Positions 34,137-48,900 of a DNA stretch of 64,000 nt are shown one piece after another. Positions within the stretch are counted from its first letter, which is position 1; the number at the start of each line of letters is the position of its first letter. This DNA is from Acrocarpospora catenulata. Lineage in GTDB: Bacteria; Actinomycetota; Actinomycetes; Streptosporangiales; Streptosporangiaceae. Made by a program: the position numbers and the translations under genes. Where the stretch lies: assembly GCF_018476525.1 (NCBI RefSeq), contig NZ_JAHCST010000031.1, forward strand, positions 1 to 64,000. The letters run 5' to 3'. The notes below the pieces were generated by a model. That model did not search any database and was not told the DNA's origin. It saw nothing but the letters and a program-made list of their open reading frames with translations.

Positions 34137-34152
34137 CAAGAGAGCGCTCTTG
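34137..34152. promoter_or_regulatory. LacI-family box 2, GH3 side
   Basis: CAAGAGAGCGCTCTTG has perfect 6-bp arms around AGCG and shares the core GAGARCGCTCT with box 1. It lies about 90 bp before the GH3 start, where it could block transcription of the beta-glucosidase gene in the absence of cello-oligosaccharides. Confidence 0.65.
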
Positions 34153-34240
34153 TGAGGATATTGACTCGGAACCGTTACACGGTCAGGATTCGGCGTGGTG
34201 GCCGCCATGACCGTTTCGCGATACGAGAACGGACCCTCGC

Positions 34241-36934
<2,694 letters not shown>

Positions 36935-36950
36935 CGACAGCACCACACCA

Positions 36951-36994
36951 CCCGACCGGCTACGGCGATGTCCGCGTAGCCGGTCGGGATTTTT
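36951..36994 (+). terminator. Strong terminator after GH3 gene
   Basis: CCCGACCGGCTACG and CGTAGCCGGTCGGG form a perfect 14-bp stem with a 10-base loop, followed by ATTTTTCC. It insulates the polyketide synthase operon from the GH3 gene. Confidence 0.9.
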
Positions 36995-37143
36995 CCGTTG
37001 TGCCCTAGTTCGGGCGGCTTATCCATTGTTGAGGTGACTCGGCATTCATGACCGAATGAGAACTAGGTAATGCTCTAGGCACACCCCACCTACGCTCCCC
37101 GGGAGGCACATCACGAACTAAGGCCGCTCTTGGAGAGATCCCC

Positions 37144-39900
37144 GTGAGCAAACGCACGAGTTCGTCGAAGGTAGCCGTTGTGGGCCTTGCCTGTCGGCTA
37201 CCTCAGGCCGATGGTCCGCCGGCGTTCTGGGACTTGTTGACCGGCGGAGTCGACGCGATCACCGAAAGGACCGGTGACGGAGGGCCGAAGTGGGCGGGAC
37301 GATTAGCGGACAAAGTGGCTTTTGACGCGACTTTCTTCGGACTCTCCCCACGAGAGGCCCGGTACACCGATCCCCAGCAGCGGATCATGCTCGAACTCGG
37401 CTGGGCGGCGCTGGAAGACGCCGGAATCGTCCCGGGTGCCCTTAAGGGGACGCCGACCGGCGTTTTCGTCGGTGCGATGGCCGACGACTACGCCTATCTG
37501 AGCCACCGCGCCGGGCACATCGGCCACCACTCGCTCACCGGAATCGGCCGCGGGATCATCGCCAACCGCCTCTCGTACTTCCTGGGCGTCAACGGGCCGA
37601 GTCTGACCGTCGACACCGGGCAGTCCTCATCGTTGACCGCCTTACACCTGGCATGCGAAAGCCTGCGGCGCGGTGAGAGCGAGATCGCCCTGGTGGGTGG
37701 GGTGAACCTCATCATGGCCGAGGAGAGCACCAGGATCGCCGAGGAGTTCGGCGGGCTGTCGGCCGACGGGCGATGCTTCACCTTCGACGCCCGCGCCAAC
37801 GGTTACGTGCGCGGTGAGGGCGGCGTCTGCGTCGTGCTCAAACGGTGGGAGGACGGCGACGACGCCTACGCCGTCATCAGCGGGACGGCGCTGAACAACG
37901 ACGGTGGCGGCGACTCGCTCACGGTGCCGCGCGGCGAAGCGCAGCAGGCGGTGATCCGGGCCGCTTGTCGTCGGGCCAGGGTGCGGCCGGCTGATGTGCA
38001 CTATGTGGAAGTGCACGGCACCGGCACGGCGGTCGGTGACCCGATCGAGGCGGCGGCGTTGGGGGCGGTGTTCGGCCCGGGCCGGGATTCGCCGTTGCTG
38101 GTGGGGTCGGTCAAGACGAACATCGGTCACCTGGAGGGCGCGGCCGGGCTGGCGGGTTTCCTGAAGGCGGTGCTTTCGCTGCGGCACCGGGTGGTTCCGC
38201 CGAGCCTGAACTTCGCCGAGCCCAACCCTGAGATCGACTTCGACGCCTGGCGCCTGCGGGTCGTCCAGGACAACACCACGCTGCCGGAGGGTGCGGTGGC
38301 GGGGGTCTCGTCGTTCGGAGTCGGCGGGACCAACTGTCATGTCGTGCTTTCCTCGGTCGAGCGAAGGGGCGACGCACCGCAGAACCCCCTTGAGGGACCG
38401 GTGCTGTGGCCGTTGTCGGGTAAGACGCCGGGGGCGGTCGGCGACCAGGCCCGGGTCCTGCGCGCGGAGCTTGTGGCCCGTCCCGAGCTCAGTCCCGCCG
38501 ACGTCGGCTTGTCGTTGGCGACGACCCGCACCGCCTTCCCCTATCGGACGGTGATCCGCGCGACCGGCCGGGCCGGGTTCCTGGAGGCTCTGGACACCCT
38601 CACCGGTCCGAACGTGGTCAGTGGCAAGGCCCGTGCCGAGGTGAAACCGGTCTTCGTGTTCCCTGGGCAAGGGACGCAATGGGTCGGCATGGGGACCGAA
38701 CTCCTTGGCACCTCACCGGTCTTCCGCGGACAGTACATCGCCTGCGCAGCGGCGTTGCGATCGCAGGTGACCTGGGATCCGTACAGCGTGCTCAACGATG
38801 AGGCCGCGCTCGCCCGCGTGGACGTCGTGCAGCCGGTGCTGTGGGCGTTCATGGTCTCGGCCGCCGCGCTTTGGCGTTCCTACGGTGTCGAGCCCGCGGC
38901 GGTCGTCGGTCACTCCCAGGGCGAGATCGCCGCGGCCACTGTGGCCGGCGCGTTGTCCATCGAGGATGGCGCGCGGGTCGTCGCCCTGCGCAGCAAGGTC
39001 ATCGCTACGAGGCTCGCCGGTCGCGGGAAGATGGCATCGGTCGCGATGTCCCTGGCGGAGCTGCGACCGTTGCTCCGGCCAGGAGTCTCGGTCGCTGCGG
39101 TGAACGGCCCCAAATCCGTCGTCGTGGCAGGTGAACCTGATCCGGTACGGCAGCTCGTGGACGAACTTTCGCGAGCCGGTGTCAGGGTCAAACTGATTGA
39201 TGTCGACTACGCCTCCCACACGGCACAGGTCGAACCGGTCATGGCGGAACTGGCCGAACTGCTCGCGCCGATACGACCACAGCGCCCTCGGATTCCCCTC
39301 CAGTCCACGGTGGACGGCGGCCAGGTGCTCGACGGCGACTACTGGGTGCGCAACCTGCGCCGGACCGTGGAGTTCGAGGCGGCGACGGACGCGCTGAAGG
39401 CCGCCGGGCACGAGGTCTTCCTGGAGATGAGCCCACATCCGGTGCTGACGCCCTCGATCGAGGGTGATGTCTCGGCGGTGGGCACGTTACGCCGTGACGA
39501 CGGAGGACTCGACAGGTTCCTGTTGTCGTTGGGGACCGCCTACGCCCATGGCGTCAGCGTGGACTGGCAGGCGGTGTTCGGTGCCGCGCGCCGCGTCCGG
39601 TTGCCGGGCTATGTCTTCCAGCGCCGGCGGTACTGGCTTGACGAGCCGGATGAAGCCGAGCGGCCGGCCGCCGTGGACATGGCAGGCATCGTCGCCGCCG
39701 AGATCGGCGCCGTGCTCGGCCATACCGACCTCGACCCCACCGCCACGTTCAAAGAACTCGGCGTCGACTCGGTCACCGCGACCGACCTGCGGGCCAGACT
39801 CGTCGCCGCGACCGGGCTTCCGCTGTCCGCCACGGTGATCTACAACCATCCGACTCCGGCGGCGTTGACGTCTCATCTGGACTCTCTGGCCGGCGAGTCG
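37144..39900 (+). other. PKS loading module: KSQ-AT-ACP
   Basis: The ketosynthase active site reads VDTGQSSS with Gln160 for Cys, the KSQ type that decarboxylates an extender on the ACP to make the starter. The AT has GHSQGE (Ser591) and YASH (689-692), both methylmalonyl-type, so the starter should be propionyl. The ACP phosphopantetheine site is Ser876 in ELGVDSVT. Confidence 0.9.
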
Positions 39901-42900
39901 CCGGAGTCGGCCCGGGTGAACCAGCGGCGGGTGGCCGGCGATGACGATCCCGTGGTGATCGTGGGAATGGCGTGCCGTCTGCCGGGTGGGGTGGACTCGC
40001 CGGCCGCGCTGTGGCGTCTCATGGACTCCGGTGCCGACGCGATCTCCGCGTTCCCGGCCGACCGTGGCTGGGATGTCGACGCGTTGTCGGCGTTGCCGCG
40101 GCGAGGCGGCTTCCTGGACGACGCGGCCGGGTTCGACAACGACTTCTTCGGGATCAGCCCACGTGAGGCGCTGGCCATGGACCCGCAGCAGCGAGTGCTG
40201 CTCGAGGTCGTCTGGGAGGCGATGGAGCAGGCAGGGATTCCGCCGTCGTCGCTGCGTGGCACCCGGACCGGTGTCTATCTCGGCGCGATGGCGCAGGACT
40301 ACGGCGCCCGGATGCACGAGGCGTCCGGCGATGCCGAAGGGTACACGCTGACGGGTACCTCGCCCAGCGTGCTGTCCGGCCGGGTCGCGTACACGCTGGG
40401 TCTGGAAGGACCCGCGATCACGGTGGACACCGCGTGTTCGTCGTCGCTGGTAGGCATGCACCTGGCCGTACAGGGGCTGCGGTCGGGGGAATGCTCGCTG
40501 GCGCTGGCGGGTGGTGTCACCGTCATGTCGACGCCGGGCATCTTCCAGGAGTTCGCCAAGCAGGGCGGCCTGTCCCCGGACGGGCGATGCAAGGCGTTCG
40601 CCGACGCCGCCGACGGCACGGGCTGGGCCGAGGGCGTCGGCGTGCTGGTCCTGGAACGGCTTTCCGACGCCCGCCGCAACGGCCATCAGGTGCTGGCGAT
40701 CCTGCGTGGCTCGGCCGTCAACTCCGACGGCGCGTCCAACGGGCTGACCGCACCGAACGGCCTCGCCCAGCAGCGGGTCATCGAACAGGCCCTGGACGAT
40801 GCCGGCCTGCGCGCCGCAGACATCGACGCGGTCGAGGCGCATGGCACCGGAACCCGTCTGGGCGACCCGATCGAAGCCGACGCCATCCTCGCGACCTACG
40901 GCCAGAACCGGACCACACCACTTCTCCTGGGATCACTGAAATCCGTCATCGGCCATGCCCAAGCGGCGGCCGGAGTCGCCGGCGTGATCAAGATGGTGCT
41001 GGCGATGCGACAGCAGACCCTGCCGCGCACCCTGCACATCGACGAGCCGTCCTCCCGAGTGGACTGGAGAAGTGGTCAGGTCGAGTTGCTGACCAGCAGC
41101 CGGCCATGGCCCGACAACGGTCACCCGATGCGGGCCGGCGTGTCGTCGTTCGGGATCAGCGGCACCAACGCGCACGTGATCATCGAGCAGGCTCCGCCAT
41201 CCGAGCCGACCGCTTCACCGGCCCCGGGCGAGCCCGGTTCGCCATCAGGTCCGGGCGAGCCCGGTTCGCCATCAGGTCCGGGCGAGCCCGGTTCGCCATC
41301 GAGTACGGCATCCGGGGCGGCACCGGCGGTGGTGCCTTGGGTGGTGTCCGGCAAGACCGAGGTTGCGCTCGGTGCCCAGATCGATCGGCTGGTGTCCTTC
41401 GTGGCCGAGACCGGTGCGGATCCGGTCGATGTCGGCTGTTCGCTGGTGACGGCGCGCTCGGAGTTCGCTCATCGGGCAGTGCTGCTGGCCACCGGCGACG
41501 GTGTGGCCGAGGCGGCACGTGGTGTCGCCGGGCCGCCGGGCGCGCTGGCGGTGCTGTTCGCGGGGCAGGGCGCGCAGCGGATCGGGATGGGCCGCGAGCT
41601 CGCCGCCCGGTTCCCCGTCTTCGCCCGCGCGTTGGACGAGGTTTTCGCGGGGCTGGAGCAGTCACCGCGTGAGGTGATGTTCGGTGCCGACTCGGGACTG
41701 CTGGACCGCACCGAGTTCGCCCAGTCGGCGCTTTTCGCGATCGAGGTCGCACTCTTCCGCCTGCTGGAGTCGTGGGGTGTGACGCCGGACCTGCTGGTGG
41801 GGCACTCGATCGGTGAGATCGCCGCCGCGCATGTAGCCGGTGTGCTGTCGCTGGATGATGCCTGCACGCTGGTCGCGGCCCGGGGCCGGTTGATGCAGCG
41901 TCTGCCCGAGGGCGGGGCGATGGTGTCGGTCCTGGCCGGTGCGGCGGAGGTCGAGCCGCTGCTGGAGGACGGAGCCGTCATCGCCGCGGTGAACGGGCCG
42001 TCCTCCGTCGTGATCGCCGGGGACGAGGACGCTATCCTGCGCACCGCCGCGCACTTCGGCAAGGCCACCCGCCTGCGGGTGAGCCACGCGTTCCACTCGC
42101 CGCTGATGGAGCCGATGCTGGCGGAGTTCCGGGAGGTCGTCGAGGGGCTGACCTTCGGCGAGCCGAGGACGACGATCATCTCTACCGTGACCGGCGAGGT
42201 GGTCGACGCCGCGTACCTGTGTTCAGCGGAGTACTGGGTGGACCATGTGGTGCGTCCGGTGCGTTTCGCCGCGGCGGTGCAGGCTGCGGGCTCGGCAGGG
42301 GCCAGGGTGTTTCTGGAGCTGGGGCCGGACGGCGGGTTGTCGGCGCTCGTTCACCAGAACCTTTCGGTTCGCCAGGACCCGCACGAGCCGACGGCTGCCT
42401 TTCCCGTTCTGCGAAAGGACCGCGGTGAGGAGGCGGCGGCGCTGACCGCGGCCGCCCGGTTGTACGTGCACGGCGTGCCGGTGCGGTGGCGGGAGCTGTT
42501 CCCGGCCGCTCGCCGGGTGGATCTGCCGACCTACGCGTTCCAGCGGGTGCGGTACTGGCCCAAGCTCTCGCCGACCGCGGGCGACGTCACCTCCGCCGGG
42601 CTGGACCGGCCGCGTCACCCGCTGCTCGCCGCGGGCACGGAGTTGCCCGACACCGGCGGATTCCTGTTCACCGGTCTGGTCTCGACCGCCGCCCATCCCT
42701 GGCTGTCCGATCATGTGGTGGCCGGACAGGTTCTGTTCCCCGGCACTGCCTTCGTCGAACTGGCCGTCCAGGCCGGCGGCGAGGTCGGCTGCGGCCTGCT
42801 GGAGGAGCTCACGCTCACCTCTCCGCTCGTACTGCCCGAGCGGGGAGGCGTTCAGTTGCGGGTGGCGCTCGGCGCCCCCGGCGAGGGCGGCAGCCGGACG

Positions 42901-45900
42901 GTCGGCGTGTACTCCCGTCCGGAGGGTGAACCGGACGCGCCGTGGGTTCAGCACGCCACCGGTGTGCTCGCCTCCGCCACACCGACGAGCGTCCCTGACG
43001 CCGGCCTGCGGGAGTGGCCCCCCGCGGACGCCGTCCCGGTGGACCTCGACGGCTTCTACGACCGGCGGGCGGTGGCGGGATTCTCCTACGGCCCCGCGTT
43101 CCAGGGAGTGCGCGCCGTCTGGCGTACCGAACGGGAGGTGTTCGCCGAAGTCGCCCTGCCCGAAGCCGTCGCCGCCGACGCGGGCTCCTACGGACTGCAT
43201 CCGGCCCTGCTCGACGCCGCGCTGCAGGTGGCATCACTGGCCGGGCTCGACGAGGCCGAGGGCGGACTGCTGCCCTTCGCCTGGACCGGGGTGTCCCTGC
43301 ACGCATCCGGCGCGGCCGCGCTCCGGGTCCGCATCAGCAGGGTCGGCCCGGAGGCGATCACGCTGGTCGTGGCCGATGCCGGGGGCGTGGTGGCCGCGGT
43401 GCGCTCCCTCACGCTCCGCGCCGCGCGGCCTGCGGCACGCACCGGCGGTGGACCGCTGCTGCGGCTGGACTGGCCGCCGGCGGCGGCATCCGGGAACGGA
43501 GACCATCCGGCCAGGCGGTGGTCGGTGCTCGGCTCCGACGGATGGGGTCTCGTCGCGGCCCTACGCGAAGCCGGGCAGGTGGCGGACATCGCGTGGGAGA
43601 TGGAGCCGACCGCGGACGTGACCCTCGTGCATGGGGCGGACGTGACCTTGGTGCCGGTCCCGGTCCCCACTGGGGACGACGTTCCGGCCGAGGTGCGGTC
43701 GGTGACCTCGGCGGTGCTGGCTCGGCTGCGGGAGGCCGGGCGCGACGAGCACGCCAACCGCTTGGTGGTTTTCGTGACTTCAGGCGCGGTCGCGGTGGCC
43801 ACCGAAACCGCGGCCGACCCTGTCGCGGCGGCGGTATGGGGTCTGGTGCGTTCGGCACAGGTGGAGCACCCGGGGCGGTTCGTCCTGGTGGACCTTGATC
43901 GTGATCAGGTGGATGCCGGTCGGGTGGACGGCCGGATGCTGGTCGCGGCGCTGGATTCCGGCGAGCCGCAGTCGGCGGTGCGTGACGGGCTGCTGCGGGT
44001 GCCGCGCCTGGTCAGGCTCGACGACGACCGCTCTCAGACCGGGCCGGCTGCTGGCACCGTCCCGGGTGCCGGCAGGACGACGTGGCATGCCGACGGCACG
44101 GTGCTGGTCACCGGTGGCCTGAGCGGGGTGGGCGCGCTGGTCGCGCGTCATCTGGTGGCCGAGCATGGCGTGTCTCACCTGGCTTTGGTGTGTCGTCGTG
44201 GCCTGGATACCGAGGGCGCCGCGGAGCTGGTGTCGGAGCTGAGGGCCCTGGGTGCCGAGGTCATGGTCGAGGCTTGCGATGTGGCCGATCGTGACCGCCT
44301 GGCCGGGCTGATCGCGGCGATCCCACCGGAGCACCCGCTCACCGGGGTGGTGCATGCCGCGGGGGTGCTCGATGACGGCCTGATCGAAACGCTGACACCC
44401 GAGCGGATCGAGGCCGTGCTGCGGCCGAAGGTGGACGGCGCCTGGCACCTGCACGAGCTCACCCGCGACCTGGGCCTGACCGCGTTCGTGGTGTTCTCCT
44501 CGGTGTCGGCGACGCTCGGCAACGGCGGCCAGGCGAGTTACACCACGGCGAACGCCTTCCTCGACGCTCTCGTACGGCAGCGCGCCGTCCAGGGGCTGGC
44601 GGGCCTGTCGGTCGCGTGGGGCCCGTGGCAGCAGGACACCGGGATGACCAGCGCCCTCACCGAGACGGACATGCGGCGCATGGCCCGCGCCGGGCTGCGA
44701 CCGATCTCCGCCGAGCAGGGACTCGCCTGGTTCGACGCCGCGACGGTCAGCCCGGAACCGGTGGTCGTGGCGGCACGGCTGGACCTGGCCGCGCTGCGGG
44801 CGCAGGGCCGTGTCCCCGCGGTCTTCCAGGCACTGGTCCCCGCTGCCATGCGCCAAGCCGCCGCCACCCCCGCCGCCTCCGACGCCCTGGGCGGCCTGTC
44901 GGGACAGGCGCTGGGTGAGGCGGTGTCCCAGCTGGTGCTCACTCAGGTGGCCGCCGTACTGGGGCACGCCTCGGCGAACGCGATTTCGCCGGACCTGACC
45001 TTCCAGGACCTCGGCCTGGACTCCCTCACCTCGGTGGAGCTGCGCAACCGGTTGATCGAGGCAGCACGGTTGCGCCTGCCCGCCACGCTGGTGTTCGATC
45101 ACCCCACCCCGGCGGCGGTCGTCCGTTTCATCCGCGGGCAACTCGAGGGCGTCGAGGCCGCGGCGCCGGTGCGGGTCACGGCTCCGGTCACCGGCGACCC
45201 GATTGTCATCGTCGGCATGGCCTGCCGCTATCCGGGCGGGGTCACCTCACCGGAGCAGCTGTGGGAGCTGGTCACCGAGGGCAGAGACGCCATTTCCGGT
45301 TTTCCGGCCGACCGTGGCTGGGAGGTCGCGGACGCGTCTTTCGCTCGGGCGGGCGGATTCCTGTACGACGCGGCCGAGTTCGACGCGCAGTTCTTCGGGA
45401 TCTCGCCCCGCGAGGCGCTCGCGATCGACGCCCAGCAGCGACTGCTGCTGGAGGTCTCCTGGGAGGCCGTCGAACGGGCAGGCATCGACCCGCTCACCCT
45501 GAAAGGCAGCCCGACCGGCGTCTTCGCCGGGATGATGTACCACGACTACCCGTCAACGGGCGACGGAGTACCGGACGCGCTGCGCGGGATCGTCGTCAAC
45601 GGGAGCACGGGCAGCATCACCTCCGGCCGGGTGTCGTACACCCTCGGCCTGGAGGGTCCGGCGGTGACGGTGGACACGGCGTGTTCGTCGTCGCTGGTGG
45701 CGTTGCATCTGGCGGCGCAGGCGCTGCGCTCGGGCGAGTGCTCGCTGGCGCTTGCCGGTGGTGTGACGGTGATGGCCACACCCAACACCTTTATCGACTT
45801 CTCCCGCCAGGGCGGTCTGAGCTCTGACGGCCGGTGCAAGGCGTTCTCCGACAGCGCCGACGGGGTGGGCTGGTCGGAGGGCGTGGGTGTGCTGGTGCTG

Positions 45901-48900
45901 GAGCGGTTGTCGGACGCTCAGCGCAACGGGCATCAGGTGCTGGCGGTCGTGCGCGGGTCGGCGATCAACCAGGACGGGGCGTCCAACGGATTGACGGCGC
46001 CGAACGGTCCGTCCCAGCAGCGGGTGATCCGGCAGGCGCTGTCCGGGGCCGGGTTGTCCTACGCGGATGTCGACGTGGTCGAGGCGCACGGTACCGGCAC
46101 GACCCTGGGCGACCCGATCGAAGCGCAGGCCCTGCTGGCCACCTACGGGCAGGACCGGCCGCAGGACCGGCCCGTGCTGCTGGGGTCGATCAAGTCGAAC
46201 ATCGGTCACAGCCAGGCCGCGGCGGGTGTCGCCGGTGTGATCAAGATGGTCATGGCGATGCGCGCGGGTGTGGTGCCGCGCACGTTGCACATGAACGCAC
46301 CGTCCTCGCACGTGAACTGGAACGAGGGCGCGGTCGAACTGGTGACCGCGCCGGTGGAGTGGCCGCAGACCGACCATTCGCGCCGGGCCGCTGTGTCGTC
46401 GTTCGGGATCAGCGGCACCAACGCCCACGTGATCATCGAGCAGGGGCCGGAGGTTCCGGAAAGTCGGACTGAGGCTCGTGCTGGGGACTGGGCACCGGGT
46501 ACTGGGGCTCGTGCTGAGGACCGGGCTGTTGACCGGGATCCGGGTGCGGAGCTGGTGCCGGGTGCCGGGATGGCGCCGGGTGCCGGGATGGTGCCGGTGG
46601 CGGGTGTCGCGGTGGAGCCAGCGGTGGATCCGGGGCTGGTTCCGGGGCTGGTTCCGGGGCTGGTTCCGGGGCTGGTTCCGGGGCTGGTTCCGGTGGTGGT
46701 GTCGGGTCGGTCGGCTGGGGCGTTGCGGGCGCAGGCCGGGCGGCTGGTCGCCCATCTGGAGGGTGCTGCTGGTCTGGGTCTGGCCGATGTGGGGTTCTCG
46801 CTGGCCACGACGCGGTCGGTGTTTGAGCATCGGGCGGTGGTGCTGGCCGGGGACCGTGATGGTCTGCTGGCCGGGCTGGGCGCGTTGGCGGAGGACCGGC
46901 CGGGTGCGGGTGTGGTGCGGGCGGTGGCCGGGGCGGAGCCGCAGCTGGCGGTGCTGTTCACCGGTCAGGGCAGTCAGCGGGCGGGGATGGGCCGGGAGCT
47001 GTATGACCGGTTCCCGGTGTTCGCGCGGGCATTGGATGAGGTGATCGCCGGGCTTGATCCGCTGCTGGATGAGTCGCTGCGGGAGGTGCTGTTCGCCGAG
47101 CCGGATTCGGCCGGGGCGGAGGCGCTGGATCAGACCGGATGGGCACAGCCGGCGCTGTTCGCGGTGGAGACCGCGCTGTTCCGGCTGGTCGAGTCCTGGG
47201 GGGTGCGCCCGGATGTACTGGCCGGCCACTCGATCGGGGAGATCACGGCGGCGCATGTGGCCGGGGTGCTGTCGCTGGGCGATGCGTGTGCGCTGGTGGC
47301 GGCGCGGGCGCGGTTGATGCAGGCGCTTCCCGCCGGTGGGGCGATGGTGGCAGTGGCGGCGTCCGAGGATGCGGTCGCCGAGCTGCTGGCCGGGCGTGAG
47401 GACGAGGTGTCGGTCGCGGCGGTCAACGGTCCGGCCTCGGTGGTGCTCTCCGGGGTGGAGGGGCCGGTCCTTGAGGTGGCGGCGGTGCTTTCTGAGCGCG
47501 GGGTGCGGACGCGGCGGTTGCGGGTGTCGCACGCGTTCCATTCACCGTTGATGGATCCGATGCTGGCCGACTTCCGCGCGATCGCCGGGACACTCACCTA
47601 CAACCCGCCGCGAATCCCGATCGTGTCCACTTTGACCGGGGAGCAGGCCACGGCCGAGCGGTTGTGCTCGCCGGACTACTGGGTGGACCAGGTGCGTGGC
47701 GCGGTCCGCTTCGCCGACGGTGTCCGTACGCTGCACGCGCAGGGCGTGCGCGCGTATCTGGAGCTGGGCCCCGACGGGGTACTGAGCGCGATGGCCCAGG
47801 ACACCCTCGCCACGGAGACCGATACGAACGTGTTGGTGCCGGTGCTGCGCGGGGACCGGGACGAGCAGAGCGCGGTGATGACGGCGCTGGCCGGACTGCA
47901 CGTGCACGGGGTCCCGCTCGATTGGCGTGCGATGTTCCCCGGTGCCCGGCGGGTGGAGCTGCCCACGTATGCCTTCCAGAAGGAGCGGTTCTGGCCAAGC
48001 GGTCGGCGGGGCGGGGACGCGCGAGGTCTGGGGCTGGGCGCGGTGCTCCACCCGTTGCTCGGGGCCGTGGTGGTGTCGCCGGAGTCAGGCGGAGTGGTCC
48101 TGACCGGACGGCTGTCGGCGTCGGAGCAGCCGTGGATGGGTGATTACGAGGTTCTGGGGCGGGCGCTGCTGCCGGGGGCGGCGTTGGTGGAGTTGGTGGT
48201 GCGTGCGGGTGATGAGGTCGGCTGCGCGGTGGTGGAGGAGCTGGCGTCGCAGGCGCCGTTGGTGCTGCCGGAGTCCGGTGGGGTTCAGGTCCAGGTGGTG
48301 GTCGATGGCGTGGATGAGGCCGGCGGGCGCGCGGTCCGGGTGTACTCCCGGGCGGACGAGCACGATGGCGGCGACTGGATGCTGCACGCCCGGGGAGTGC
48401 TGGCGGAGCGGTCGGTGGAGCCGGGGTTCGATCTGGCGCAGTGGCCGCCGGCGGGGGCGAGCGAGCTGGAGGTGGCGGGGGCCTACGAGTGGCTGGCCGA
48501 GGCCGGTTACGGTTACGGACCGGCGTTTCAGGCGTTACGCGCGGCGTGGCGGGGTGCGGGCGGGGACCTGTACGCCGAGGTCGTCCTGGATGACCGGGCG
48601 GCTGCGGAGGCGGGCCGGTTTGGGGTGCATCCGGCGCTGCTGGACGCGGCGATGCAGGTGTCACTGATCGATCCTTCGGGCGTGGCCGATGGCGGGCGGG
48701 CGGTGTTGCCGTCGATGTGGCGGCAGGTGGCGCTGCACGCGGCCGGTGCTTCGATGCTGCGGGTACGGGTGCGGCGTTCGGGCGAGCACACACTGACCTT
48801 GGAGGCGGCCGATGAGAACGGCCGGCCGGTGTTGTCGGCGGAGTCGGTGGTGACAGGCCCGGTGCCGACGGGGCAGCTGGGCGTGGCGTGGGAGCAGTCC

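Noticed and set aside
37000-37143. Sigma-70-type promoter for the PKS operon
   Set aside because: Only weak -10/-35 matches (TTCATG and TAATGC 17 bp apart) were found, so no promoter is claimed.
41227-41301. CRISPR-like short repeats in the PKS
   Set aside because: Units are directly adjacent without unique spacers, remain in frame and code a linker; they are coding tandem repeats.
45553-47541. Minus-strand open frame (662 codons) inside the PKS
   Set aside because: Antisense to the intact KS2-AT2 region; Arg/His/Pro-rich, no domain match.
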